Positions 35,405-43,965 of a DNA stretch of 64,000 nucleotides are shown piece after piece. The DNA comes from CAZMZW01 sp964571135 (GTDB taxonomy: Bacteria; Chloroflexota; Anaerolineae; Anaerolineales; Anaerolineaceae). The stretch spans positions 62,001-126,000 of the forward strand of contig CAZMZW010000002.1 in assembly GCA_964571135.1 (NCBI GenBank), written 5' to 3'. The notes under the pieces were generated by a model. It was not told where the DNA came from. It ran no database searches and was given only the letters and a program-made list of their open reading frames with translations. How positions within the stretch are numbered: position 1 is the first letter of the stretch; each line of letters opens with the position of its first letter. Position numbers and translations under genes: made by a program.

Positions 35405-36198
35405 ATTGGAAAAGAATTCAGCAGACTTTTCAATTGATATTGATCGCATTTGAAATGGAAATGAAGCAGAACTTTACGGATGCGTTCATTATCTTCGGCA
35501 TTCTCGTTCAGCCAATGATCATTGCATTCCTGGCTTTGTGGATGCTCAAGGGACGCGGATCGGAGTACGCCATTTTTGTGGCTGTTGGTTCAGGTATGAC
35601 GGGTTTATGGACCCAACTGTTATTTAATAGCGGCAATAGCATAACCGGTGAACGCTGGACGGGCACACTGGAAAACCTGGTTGGAGCGCCTGTGCCAATG
35701 CGAATGGTCGTTTTTGGTAAAAACCTGGCGGATGTCACCCAATCATTGCTTTCGGTACTTGTTTGTTATACCCTGATCTCCCTTATTCTCGGTTATGCTT
35801 TAAATATTGCCCACCCCTTTCTTTTCTTAATTTCTCTGATTCTGACTTTTTTTTCATTTGTCAGTTTTGGTTTGGTCATGTCGACTTTGTTCATTCTCAA
35901 TCCGGATGTCCAACGTTTTCAAAATGGATTGGAATTCCCGATCTATATACTGGCTGGTTTTCTTTTTCCGATAGCCATTTTGCCAATTTGGACAACTCCC
36001 ATCAGTTACCTGCTAACTCCATATTGGGCAGCCATTGCCTTGCATGGGACAACCAGCGGTAATATTCCCAATGATCAGATATATTTTTCCTGGCTGATGA
36101 TGATCGGGTTCAGTGTTTTTTACCTGATAATTTCCGAAACGCTCTTTAGAAAAGTACTCTTTAAAGCGCGTGAAGATGCCACTCTGAGCATGCAATAG
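35401..36198 (+). CDS. ABC-2 type permease, first subunit
   Basis: A 265-residue membrane protein with about six hydrophobic segments (near 15-30, 45-70, 105-130, 135-165, 175-200, 225-250). GERWTGTLENLVGAPVP, the conserved segment after helix 2 in ABC-2 permeases, is the best family mark. It lies between the ATPase and a second permease of the same type, so the exporter is likely a heterodimer. The start overlaps the ATPase stop (ATGA). Confidence 0.85.
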   Translation: MNWKRIQQTFQLILIAFEMEMKQNFTDAFIIFGILVQPMIIAFLALWMLKGRGSEYAIFVAVGSGMTGLWTQLLFNSGNSITGERWTGTLENLVGAPVPMRMVVFGKNLADVTQSLLSVLVCYTLISLILGYALNIAHPFLFLISLILTFFSFVSFGLVMSTLFILNPDVQRFQNGLEFPIYILAGFLFPIAILPIWTTPISYLLTPYWAAIALHGTTSGNIPNDQIYFSWLMMIGFSVFYLIISETLFRKVLFKAREDATLSMQ

Positions 36199-36211
36199 TT
36201 CATCAATCAAA

Positions 36212-37024
36212 ATGACTGCAATTATTAAAAGATTCACATTAAATATCCGACTTTTCTTTGAAGGCGCCTTTCTTTCCTATTTGGCTTTATTCCACTGGCT
36301 GAGGCCAATGACCTATCTGGCGTCCAAGGTAATGGCACCTCTTACCCAGATGCTCTTTTTTGTATTCATCGGTGCTTATGCATCCGGTACCCAGAATGCT
36401 GCCTTCTATGTAATTGGTAACTCGCTGATCTTCACAGCTTCAAGTGGGATTTTCGGGGTTACCATGAGTATTGGTGGCGAACGCTGGAGTGGCACTCTTC
36501 CTTATTTATTTGGAACGCCAGCCAACCGAATGGCTTTATTCCTCGGCAGGGCATTTATGCACATTTTTGATGGCATGCTTGGTGTTTTCATCGGTCTGGC
36601 ATGGGGAATTTTATTATTCAATCTGGACCTCTCCCATACCGATTTACCGGCTTTAACTTTAACTATCCTCATTACAACCTTCAGTACAGCCGGATTGGGT
36701 CTTTTAATGGGCTGTTTAAGCCTGGTCACGCGGAATGTGATGTTTGTTAACAACACTGTTTATTTTTTGCTCCTGATCTTTTCCGGAGCCAACCTGGAAC
36801 TATCCACCCTTCCACGTTGGATTCAGGTGGTATCCAATATCCTGCCGCTTACTCGTGGTGTGGCTTCCACCCGTGCCCTAATCGCTGGAGGACAACTGGC
36901 AGAAATTGCACCCATGTTGTGGCAGGAAATATTGATTGGAGTGATTTATATTCTTTTGGGATATATTATGTTCAGGCGGTTTGAATATGAAGCGAAAGTA
37001 CGCGGTACTTTGGAAGTTTTCTAA
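36212..37024 (+). CDS. ABC-2 type permease, second subunit
   Basis: A 270-residue membrane protein with about six hydrophobic segments. It shares the ABC-2 landmark (GGERWSGTLPYLFGTPANR) with the preceding permease and may have arisen by duplication. The gap to the first permease is 13 nt. Its stop overlaps the start of the desulfurase-SelD fusion (TAATG), so the fusion is co-translated with the exporter. Substrate unknown. Confidence 0.85.
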   Translation: MTAIIKRFTLNIRLFFEGAFLSYLALFHWLRPMTYLASKVMAPLTQMLFFVFIGAYASGTQNAAFYVIGNSLIFTASSGIFGVTMSIGGERWSGTLPYLFGTPANRMALFLGRAFMHIFDGMLGVFIGLAWGILLFNLDLSHTDLPALTLTILITTFSTAGLGLLMGCLSLVTRNVMFVNNTVYFLLLIFSGANLELSTLPRWIQVVSNILPLTRGVASTRALIAGGQLAEIAPMLWQEILIGVIYILLGYIMFRRFEYEAKVRGTLEVF

Positions 37025-39240
37025 TGGCTAAAAAAATGAAAAGACCCATCTATTTAGACTATAACGCCACTACACCATTGGCGCCTGAAGTGGTGGAAGC
37101 AATGCTCCCATTTATTTATGAGGATTTCGGTAATCCCTCAAGTGCGCACTATTTTGGAGTAAAAGCCAAACAAGGGGTGGAGAGATCCAGAAAACAGGTG
37201 GCAGAATGCATCAATGCTCAGGTGGATGAGATCGTTTTTACTGGAAGTGGTTCTGAAGCCAATAATATGGCGATCAAGGGGGTGGCATTAGCGTATCGTG
37301 AGAAGGGGAATCACCTGATTACTTCTTCCATCGAGCATCCTGCTGTGATGGAGGTTATGTACTATCTGGAGAAAAATGGTTTTCGCGTGACCTACTTGCC
37401 TGTGGATGAATATGGACTCGTGGATCCCGGGGAAATTGAAAAGGTCATTACTGCGCAATCGATTCTAATTTCGATCATGCATGCCAATAATGAGGTTGGG
37501 ACAATAGAACCGATACGAGAAATCACTGCTATTGCACATCGCCATGGAGTACTGATGCATAGTGATGCGGCTCAGTCATTGGGAAAGATCCCTGTAAATG
37601 TACAGGAATTAGGCATTGATTTGTTATCTATTGCTGGGCATAAGATCTATGCCCCCAAGGGTATTGGTGCTTTATATGTGCGCAATGGGGTTAAGCTTGA
37701 AAAAATAATTCATGGGGCTGAACATGAGATGAACCGCCGCGCCGGTACTGAGAACGTGATTGAAATGGCTGCGCTTGGCGCTGCCTGCCAACTGGTTTCA
37801 GAGAATCTGCCAGAATATCAACATCATTTTCAGAAGCTGCGTGATCTTCTTGAAGAAGGATTAACAGCACGCTTTGCCAATTTGCGGGTTAATGGACATC
37901 CATCAAAACGGCTTCCCAATACTTGCAATGTTGGTTTTAAGGGGTTGGAAGCCAATACCATTTTATCTGAACTGGTTAACGTGGCCGCTTCAGCCGGAGC
38001 AGCCTGTCACAGCGATAAGGTGGATGTTTCTCCAGTGATCGAAGCCATGCAGGTTCCCCTGGAATATGCGATGGGTACAATCCGTTTTTCCGTTGGGCGT
38101 AATACTACTGAAGAAGAGATCAAGAATGCTCTAAACGAAATTGAAAAAGTTGTCATTCGGCTGCAACCGAAAGGGGCCACGTTTATTCCTGAATCCCGTA
38201 CAGAAAAAATCCACCTAACCCAATTTACTCATGGTCTGGGATGCGCGTGCAAATTACGCCCGCAATTACTTGAAAAGGTACTGCAAGATATGCCAGTCAT
38301 TAAAGACGCGCATGTGCTTATTGGAACCGAAACCGGGGATGATGCTGCGGTATATATGATTAATGAGGAAACTGCCCTGGTCCAAACGATAGATTTTTTT
38401 ACTCCGATTGTGGATGATCCTTTTACTTTCGGTTCGATTTCGGCTGCCAATTCATTAAGCGATATCTATGCGATGGGCGCCAAACCGATTTTTGCATTGA
38501 ACATCGTGGGTTTTCCAACCAACCGTCTGCCTATCTCAGTCCTGAAAGAAATCCTAAGGGGTGCACAGGATAAAGCTCGCGAGGCAGGCATTCCCATTAT
38601 AGGCGGCCATACTGTGGATGATCTTGAACCCAAGTTTGGGTTGGCAGTCAGCGGAGTGGTTCACCCGGACAAGGTGATCACAAATAGTCATTCTGAGCCA
38701 GGTGATGTATTGATCCTGACCAAGCCAATTGGAACTGGAATTATTTCCACAGCTTTAAAACAAGGTTTTATCTCAGAAGCTGAGGCTCAACCAGTAATTA
38801 AAAGCATGTCGACCCTTAACCGCATCTCTGCGGAAGCCATGCAAGAGGTTGGAGTGCATGCCTGCACAGATGTGACCGGTTTTGGGCTGCTGGGTCATTT
38901 GCTGGGCATGATGAAGGGGGCGAAAACGTCGGCAATTATTGAGGCAGGATCAGTCCCTGTTTTTGATCGGGTTTTAGAGCAGGTAACCGCTGGCATCATT
39001 CCTGGTGGAACCAAAAATAATTTTGAGTACACTGCCCCTTTTGTGGGTTATTCGGACAAGATTTCTCAATCATTGAAAATGATCCTGAATGATGCCCAGA
39101 CATCCGGCGGACTATTGATTGCTGTTGCCAAGGAAAAAGGAGATGACCTCTTAAAACTTTTGCATCAGAATGGGATCATTTCGGCAACAAAAATCGGAAC
39201 TGTGGTGGAATTGAAAAAACAAATGATCATCATTAATTAA
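37024..39240 (+). CDS. selD: Cysteine desulfurase-selenide water dikinase fusion (NifS-SelD)
   Basis: Two enzymes in one 738-residue chain. Residues 8-380 are a class V aminotransferase of the NifS/IscS type: PLP lysine Lys207 in SIAGHKIYAPKG, and catalytic Cys328 in SAGAACHSDKVDVSP. Residues 396-738 are SelD, which makes selenophosphate from selenide and ATP, with the active pair Cys407/Lys410 (HGLGCACK) and GTETGDDAAVY. Cysteine, not selenocysteine, is in the active site. The fusion would pass selenium from selenocysteine lyase activity directly to selenophosphate. The link to the ABC exporter is by translation overlap only. No other selenium genes are in the window. Confidence 0.9.
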   Translation: MAKKMKRPIYLDYNATTPLAPEVVEAMLPFIYEDFGNPSSAHYFGVKAKQGVERSRKQVAECINAQVDEIVFTGSGSEANNMAIKGVALAYREKGNHLITSSIEHPAVMEVMYYLEKNGFRVTYLPVDEYGLVDPGEIEKVITAQSILISIMHANNEVGTIEPIREITAIAHRHGVLMHSDAAQSLGKIPVNVQELGIDLLSIAGHKIYAPKGIGALYVRNGVKLEKIIHGAEHEMNRRAGTENVIEMAALGAACQLVSENLPEYQHHFQKLRDLLEEGLTARFANLRVNGHPSKRLPNTCNVGFKGLEANTILSELVNVAASAGAACHSDKVDVSPVIEAMQVPLEYAMGTIRFSVGRNTTEEEIKNALNEIEKVVIRLQPKGATFIPESRTEKIHLTQFTHGLGCACKLRPQLLEKVLQDMPVIKDAHVLIGTETGDDAAVYMINEETALVQTIDFFTPIVDDPFTFGSISAANSLSDIYAMGAKPIFALNIVGFPTNRLPISVLKEILRGAQDKAREAGIPIIGGHTVDDLEPKFGLAVSGVVHPDKVITNSHSEPGDVLILTKPIGTGIISTALKQGFISEAEAQPVIKSMSTLNRISAEAMQEVGVHACTDVTGFGLLGHLLGMMKGAKTSAIIEAGSVPVFDRVLEQVTAGIIPGGTKNNFEYTAPFVGYSDKISQSLKMILNDAQTSGGLLIAVAKEKGDDLLKLLHQNGIISATKIGTVVELKKQMIIIN

Positions 39241-39344
39241 GGTGAAAAAGGTTATAAATGAAACGATTGATTTGAAAGAATATTTATAGTCTTATGATTA
39301 GTGAATTTTAAAAATTCGTAAATAAATTTCAATGGAAAAAACAA

Positions 39345-39764
39345 ATGAAAAAACTCAATTTTTTATTATTATCTGTGATGCTGATCTTCTATTTACCTGC
39401 GTGTGCAAGTTCGGCGACTGCTACACAACCAATTCAAATTCCAACCCCTGCCAAATCTGCAGTTGTTTCACCCACAACATCCCAATCTAATTCGCCATCA
39501 GGGCAAGAGGTGAGTTTTAGCAAGGATATTCTCCCCATTTTTCAACAATACTCAGATGCCCATCATGGCAGTGATAGTGTACTTTCCTTGGTAACCTACG
39601 ATGGAGTAATGCTGGATGTGGTTCCTGGGCAACCCGAACAGAGCAAGCTCTATTTGCGCCTGATCGGGCAGGGGGGACCAGTGATGCCGCCAGGCAATCC
39701 ACTGCCTCAAAAATTGATCACATTGATTTACAACTGGATCAAGCAGGGCGCCAAGAATAACTGA
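39345..39764 (+). CDS. Lipoprotein with a cytochrome-c-like domain lacking the haem motif
   Basis: The signal peptide ends at LPAC; a Thr/Pro/Ser linker follows to residue about 50. The rest fits a small c-type cytochrome domain of the PSCyt type: FSKDILPIFQQ, then LSLVTYDGVM, VVPGQPEQSKLYLRLIG, GGPVMPPGNPLP and LIYNWIKQGAKNN. Where these have CxxCH, the protein reads SDAHH, so both haem-attaching cysteines are gone while the axial His remains. It may be a non-haem relative or a decaying gene. It lies 104 nt after the desulfurase-SelD fusion on the same strand. Confidence 0.7.
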   Translation: MKKLNFLLLSVMLIFYLPACASSATATQPIQIPTPAKSAVVSPTTSQSNSPSGQEVSFSKDILPIFQQYSDAHHGSDSVLSLVTYDGVMLDVVPGQPEQSKLYLRLIGQGGPVMPPGNPLPQKLITLIYNWIKQGAKNN

Positions 39765-39807
39765 TCCGAAATCAAAATTGAAATGATTTAAATCTAAGGT
39801 GTCTTTA

Positions 39808-40623
39808 TTAGGACGCTTGAATTTCTTTTTTATATGCTTCAATATCCCCAGTTATCACTGGGTATTGCATATTCAGACTTTCCAATTTGTCGACGATGAC
39901 ACTCGCTATGACCAGATTGCGGTACCAGTTGTGATTGGCGGGGATGAGATACCAGGGAGCGAATTCAGTGCTTGTTTTATTGAGCATGGTTTCGTAAGCT
40001 AGCAAATATTGACTCCACAATTTTCGTTCCTGGGCATCATTTGGATTGAATTTCCATTGCTTGGTTGGGTCTGCCAATCTCTCAAGTAACCGCTTTTTTT
40101 GTTCCTCTTGGTCGATATACAGGCAGAATTTTAGAATAGTTGTCCCTTCGTCAGATAACATTCTTTCAAATTCGAGGATATGTTGATAACGTTTCTCCCA
40201 GCAATTCTGTGGAACCAGGTTATGGACACGAACGATTAAGACATCCTCGTAATGTGAACGGTTGAAAACGACAATTTCACCTTTGCCTGGCACCTCTGTG
40301 TGTACCCGCCAGAGATAATCATGATCCAATTCAGTGGTGGATGGTGCTTTGAAGTTCGCGATGTGTATTCCCTGTGGGTTAACACCTTCAAATACAGAAC
40401 GAATAGTGCCGTCTTTGCCACCGCCATCCATTCCCTGTACAACAATCAGTACTTTATGTTTGTGCTCAGCGTAAAGAATTTCCTGAAGCTGATCCAGCTT
40501 GGCAGTCAATTCTGATAATTGCAATTTAGCTTCTTCTTTTTTGTCCTCCCATTTGCCGCAATTATTGGGATTGATCTCACTTAAAATTAATTTGCTTCCC
40601 GGTTTTACCAAATGATCATTCAT
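39808..40623 (-). CDS. Polyphosphate kinase 2 family protein
   Basis: PPK2 enzymes move phosphate between polyphosphate and nucleotides. Walker A is VQGMDGGGKDGTI, Walker B-like region is VFNRSHYEDVLIVRVH, and a lid with RLLERLADPTKQWKF is present. The family-typical GVNPQGIHIANFKAPS lies between them. At 271 residues it is a single-domain PPK2; class (ADP or AMP/GDP specificity) is not clear. It is the last gene of the minus-strand group 43870-39808. Confidence 0.9.
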   Translation of the reverse strand: MNDHLVKPGSKLILSEINPNNCGKWEDKKEEAKLQLSELTAKLDQLQEILYAEHKHKVLIVVQGMDGGGKDGTIRSVFEGVNPQGIHIANFKAPSTTELDHDYLWRVHTEVPGKGEIVVFNRSHYEDVLIVRVHNLVPQNCWEKRYQHILEFERMLSDEGTTILKFCLYIDQEEQKKRLLERLADPTKQWKFNPNDAQERKLWSQYLLAYETMLNKTSTEFAPWYLIPANHNWYRNLVIASVIVDKLESLNMQYPVITGDIEAYKKEIQAS

Positions 40624-40634
40624 GGTTTTCTCCT

Positions 40635-41552
40635 TTACTTTAATAAAGCCAGAATTTTATCCATCATTTCTTGATCGTTCCGTAAAAAACCAGCTTTGGG
40701 AAGACGTTTCACGGTTTCAGCCCAGTCCGGGTTAATCTTGAAAACTCGTTCAAAAATGGTAAGGGCTTTATCCAATTTACCAGAGTCAGCCAGGGTAACT
40801 GCAACCCAGAACGGAATTTCATCGATATGCGGTGCAAATTTCTCGGCAGCTTGATATTTATGCATGGCAGCTTCAAAATCCTTTTTCCCGAGCAGTTCAT
40901 CACCTTCATTCATTAAATGATAGCCTCGCTGTATATTTAATAATCGTTGCAATTCGATGAGTGGTTCAGGATGGTCATCCACCCGGATATTAAATAGGAT
41001 GTGCTCCCATGGTTTATCTGTTTTTTTATCATCCACAACCAGCATGGCGGCACTTTGCTTGCCTCGGATATCGCCTCCTTCGGATTGGGCTGCCAATAGG
41101 GTGGTCATTAAACGTTCTGCTAGGTCACCTTTGGATTTTTCAAAAGCGTTCGCCATGGCAGTCAAGACTGTTGGGTATTTCATCATATTGGCTTGTACTG
41201 AAAAACCACTTCCAGAGATATGCCCAGCCTCTGCGATGCAATTAGTACCTGTGTGGGTTGATCCAAGGCCTGATGAATCAACAATGGCTACCTGGCGGTT
41301 TTCACGATTTTTATCCTTCTGTAAAAGTTCATCCAATACTTCATTTGCAGATCTGCCTGTGCGTAATAAATTCAATCCGAGGGCTCCATAACTGGAATCT
41401 ACCAGGGATTGTGTTGCGATAGCGCCAACCCCAGCTTCTATCCATGGGCATAAAGCGCCCACGGCAAACCAGTGTGATTGAACTGCCACACCCAGGTGCC
41501 CATTTTGTGGGTCACGGGCAACGATCGAAAAAGTATGTGCCATGTTTTTCAT
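40635..41552 (-). CDS. DUF1028 Ntn-hydrolase-like protein with TPR tail
   Basis: The N-terminal 210 residues match DUF1028: AHTFSIVARDPQNGHLGVAVQSHWF at the start, GVGAIATQSLVDSSYGALGL, and EGGDIRGKQSAAMLV later. DUF1028 belongs to the Ntn-hydrolase superfamily, but no substrate is established. The last 90 residues form two TPR-like helical pairs (ALTIFERVFKINPDWAETVK). The ATG at 41552 overlaps the stop of the symporter gene (TGATG). The TPR part may bind a partner. Confidence 0.82.
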   Translation of the reverse strand: MKNMAHTFSIVARDPQNGHLGVAVQSHWFAVGALCPWIEAGVGAIATQSLVDSSYGALGLNLLRTGRSANEVLDELLQKDKNRENRQVAIVDSSGLGSTHTGTNCIAEAGHISGSGFSVQANMMKYPTVLTAMANAFEKSKGDLAERLMTTLLAAQSEGGDIRGKQSAAMLVVDDKKTDKPWEHILFNIRVDDHPEPLIELQRLLNIQRGYHLMNEGDELLGKKDFEAAMHKYQAAEKFAPHIDEIPFWVAVTLADSGKLDKALTIFERVFKINPDWAETVKRLPKAGFLRNDQEMMDKILALLK

Positions 41553-42934
41553 CAATCCTCCGCTTTGGTGCGTTTTATCGCAAGTTCAGCCCTCAATAAA
41601 GCATGTTTATTCTTATCGATCGGGAAATTCCAGGCCAGCCAGATTGAAATTAGTAATAACAGGGCGGGAATTACACCAGTGATGATGCGTATAGCCAGTA
41701 TAGTATTGTTGTTTTGAACTGCATCTGCCATATAACCTGTCTGTGAGAAGATGAATTGAGCTATTGCCAGCATAACAGCAGTTCCAACTTTTTGGAAAAA
41801 AACCAGAATCCCATAAAAAGTCCCCTCACGGCGAAATCCTGTGTTAATTTCATCTTCTTCAATTACATCAGGTATCATCGAAGATGGAATTACATGCGCA
41901 GCTGCCACTCCCAATCCAGCTGATGCTGCCAAAAAATACATCGCTTTCCCAAATTGAATCGGCAGGATGGCCAGAATTAGCATAATAACAACCCACCAGA
42001 CCATACTGATCATATAGGCCTTCTTTTTCCCTTTTTTCTTGGATAACCATACAACAAAAGGAACACAGAGTAATCCAAATCCCATTAACAATCCAAGAAT
42101 AGTATCAAAATCGTGCTCCATATTCATTAAATATTTTAGATAATAGAGCAATTCAGTCCCCACCAGGTTTACTGCTGCCCAGGCTGTCAGAAATATCCCC
42201 GCTGCATAGCGAAATGCAATATTTTTAAATGTATTCCGGATTGCTTCAAATACATTATAGGAAATCTGTTCTGTGCTGGGGAAACGTTCTTTGACGGTAA
42301 AGAATAAAAGCAAATAGGGAAGGAATGCAAAGATACCAAAAATTAAACCCGCCACAAAGAATCCTGTTTTTTGATCTAGAAAAGCGTCTTTAAGGGCGGG
42401 AACTGAAATAGCTGCGATCAAACCTCCCGCAATACTAACAGCCTGACTATAACCATTCAAACTGGTACGTTCATCATAATCTTCAGTCAATTCTGGGGTG
42501 AGTGCAGTATAAGGAACGGAAACGACTGTAAATGCCGTGTCGTAAAGAAAATAGGCAAATACGTAATACATCGCAAGTGCCAGTTGGTTTGTCCAGGGCG
42601 GCACCCACCAAAGCATGATAAAGAAAAAGGCGTATGGCAGGGCGCCAAAGAGAAAGAATGGCCGGCGCCTGCCCCAGCGACTGCGAACTCTATCCACCAA
42701 TACTCCAACCAGTGGATCATTGATGGCATCCCAAACCCCGCCAATTAATAAAATCGGGGCGACATAAAGCGGTTTTAAATGAGCAACATCAGTAAGAAAG
42801 AAGGCAAAGAAAAAACCAAAAATGGTTGTTGTCGTTGTGTTGCCCCAATTTCCAAGAGCGTAAAAAATTTTGGTCTTAAGGGAAAGTTTTTCTGAATTCT
42901 TAGAAGTGTTTGTTGAGCGAGTGGAATCTTTCAA
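41552..42934 (-). CDS. GPH-family sugar:cation symporter (MFS_2)
   Basis: A 460-residue carrier with about 12 hydrophobic segments. The GPH family mark near the start is FYALGNWGNTTTTTIFGFFFAFFLTDV, and the loop motif NDPLVGVLVDRVRSRWGRRRPFFLFG is typical. Homologues import sugars or glycosides with Na+ or H+. Substrate unknown. It follows the rRNA methyltransferase-like gene by 6 nt and overlaps the DUF1028 gene, so it belongs to the same operon. Confidence 0.88.
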   Translation of the reverse strand: MKDSTRSTNTSKNSEKLSLKTKIFYALGNWGNTTTTTIFGFFFAFFLTDVAHLKPLYVAPILLIGGVWDAINDPLVGVLVDRVRSRWGRRRPFFLFGALPYAFFFIMLWWVPPWTNQLALAMYYVFAYFLYDTAFTVVSVPYTALTPELTEDYDERTSLNGYSQAVSIAGGLIAAISVPALKDAFLDQKTGFFVAGLIFGIFAFLPYLLLFFTVKERFPSTEQISYNVFEAIRNTFKNIAFRYAAGIFLTAWAAVNLVGTELLYYLKYLMNMEHDFDTILGLLMGFGLLCVPFVVWLSKKKGKKKAYMISMVWWVVIMLILAILPIQFGKAMYFLAASAGLGVAAAHVIPSSMIPDVIEEDEINTGFRREGTFYGILVFFQKVGTAVMLAIAQFIFSQTGYMADAVQNNNTILAIRIITGVIPALLLLISIWLAWNFPIDKNKHALLRAELAIKRTKAED

Positions 42935-42940
42935 AGGAAT

Positions 42941-43870
42941 TTATTGCTCCTTAGCATGTATAAAAGAATTTTTGGACCAGACAGCGAAAATAGCACGTGA
43001 GAGAAACCTCCCGCCACTTTTTTCTTGAAGCACCAATTCGCCAATAGAAGTATTTCCACAATTTTTTTTCATCGTTTCTTCAACTGCTTCATATAAAGTT
43101 AATGCGGAGGCTTTTACAGCATAGGCAGTAAGGATAATAAACTGAGGGTCTTTGGATAATACTTGAGAACAAGATTCCAGGAGAAGCGGAAGTAATTTGT
43201 AAAACTCCCAAATTTCCCCTTTTGGACCGCGGCCAAATTTTGGTGGATCCAGGATTATTCCATCATAGAGATTGCCCCGCCTGCTTTCGCGGCGCACAAA
43301 TTTCAACGCGTCATCCACGATCCAGCGGGTAGGGCTATTCTGCAGCCCACTGAGGGTTTGATTCTCACGTGCCCAGTAAATTGCCTTTTGGGATGCATCC
43401 ACATGAGTCACCTGCGCACCTGCACTGGCGGCAGCCAGGGTTGCTATACCTGAATAACCAAATAAATTGAGGATTTTAAGCGGTCGAGACGATTTTCTTA
43501 TGGTTTGATTGATCCATTCCCATTGAGAGGCCTGTTCGGGAAATATGCCAATATGTCTTGAAGATGAGATTTGCGCCCAGAAACGCAATCCTTGAAAATT
43601 CATTTGCCAGCGTTCAGGTTCCTTTGAATTGAATCTCCATGTGCCAACTTCCTCCCCTTTGCCTGGGATGAAAGTTGCATTTGCCTTTTGCCACTGGATT
43701 TCTGGTAAAGAAGGTTTCCAAATGGCTTCTGCTTCTGGTCTATTCAAAATGTAGGGTCCAAATCGTTCGAGTTTTGCTCCATTACCGCAATCCAGTAATT
43801 CGTACTCATCCCATATGGGAGGCAGTGATACTAATAAATCCGGAACTGGTCGAATAATATTTTTCTGCAT
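42941..43870 (-). CDS. RlmI-like class I rRNA methyltransferase
   Basis: A 309-residue SAM-dependent enzyme. Motifs: LNLFGYSGIATLAAASAGAQVTHVDAS (SAM loop), DDALKFVRRESRRGNLYDGIILDPPKFGRG (catalytic-type DPPKF), and FIILTAYAVKAS. The NLFGYSG pattern and DPPKF are those of 23S rRNA m5C methyltransferases such as RlmI/RlmL. The N-terminal PUA domain of RlmI is not evident; instead about 100 residues precede the catalytic domain. It is first in the group with the symporter, DUF1028 protein and PPK2; no functional link among these is clear. Confidence 0.8.
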   Translation of the reverse strand: MQKNIIRPVPDLLVSLPPIWDEYELLDCGNGAKLERFGPYILNRPEAEAIWKPSLPEIQWQKANATFIPGKGEEVGTWRFNSKEPERWQMNFQGLRFWAQISSSRHIGIFPEQASQWEWINQTIRKSSRPLKILNLFGYSGIATLAAASAGAQVTHVDASQKAIYWARENQTLSGLQNSPTRWIVDDALKFVRRESRRGNLYDGIILDPPKFGRGPKGEIWEFYKLLPLLLESCSQVLSKDPQFIILTAYAVKASALTLYEAVEETMKKNCGNTSIGELVLQEKSGGRFLSRAIFAVWSKNSFIHAKEQ

Positions 43871-43965
43871 AGTTAAAAAAAGATTCCTAAAAAAAAGTAT
43901 ACCAGCGATATTTTATTTTTAAAAAATATTTTGACTTATTAAACCTGAGGTAATATTAATGGCTT

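Noticed and set aside
39549..39569. Possible selenocysteine codon in the cytochrome-like lipoprotein beside SelD
   Set aside because: The codon at the first cysteine position is TCA, not TGA, so selenocysteine is not encoded there.
40957..41391. 144-codon open frame on the plus strand
   Set aside because: Antisense to the DUF1028 gene, whose conserved segments cover the same bases.
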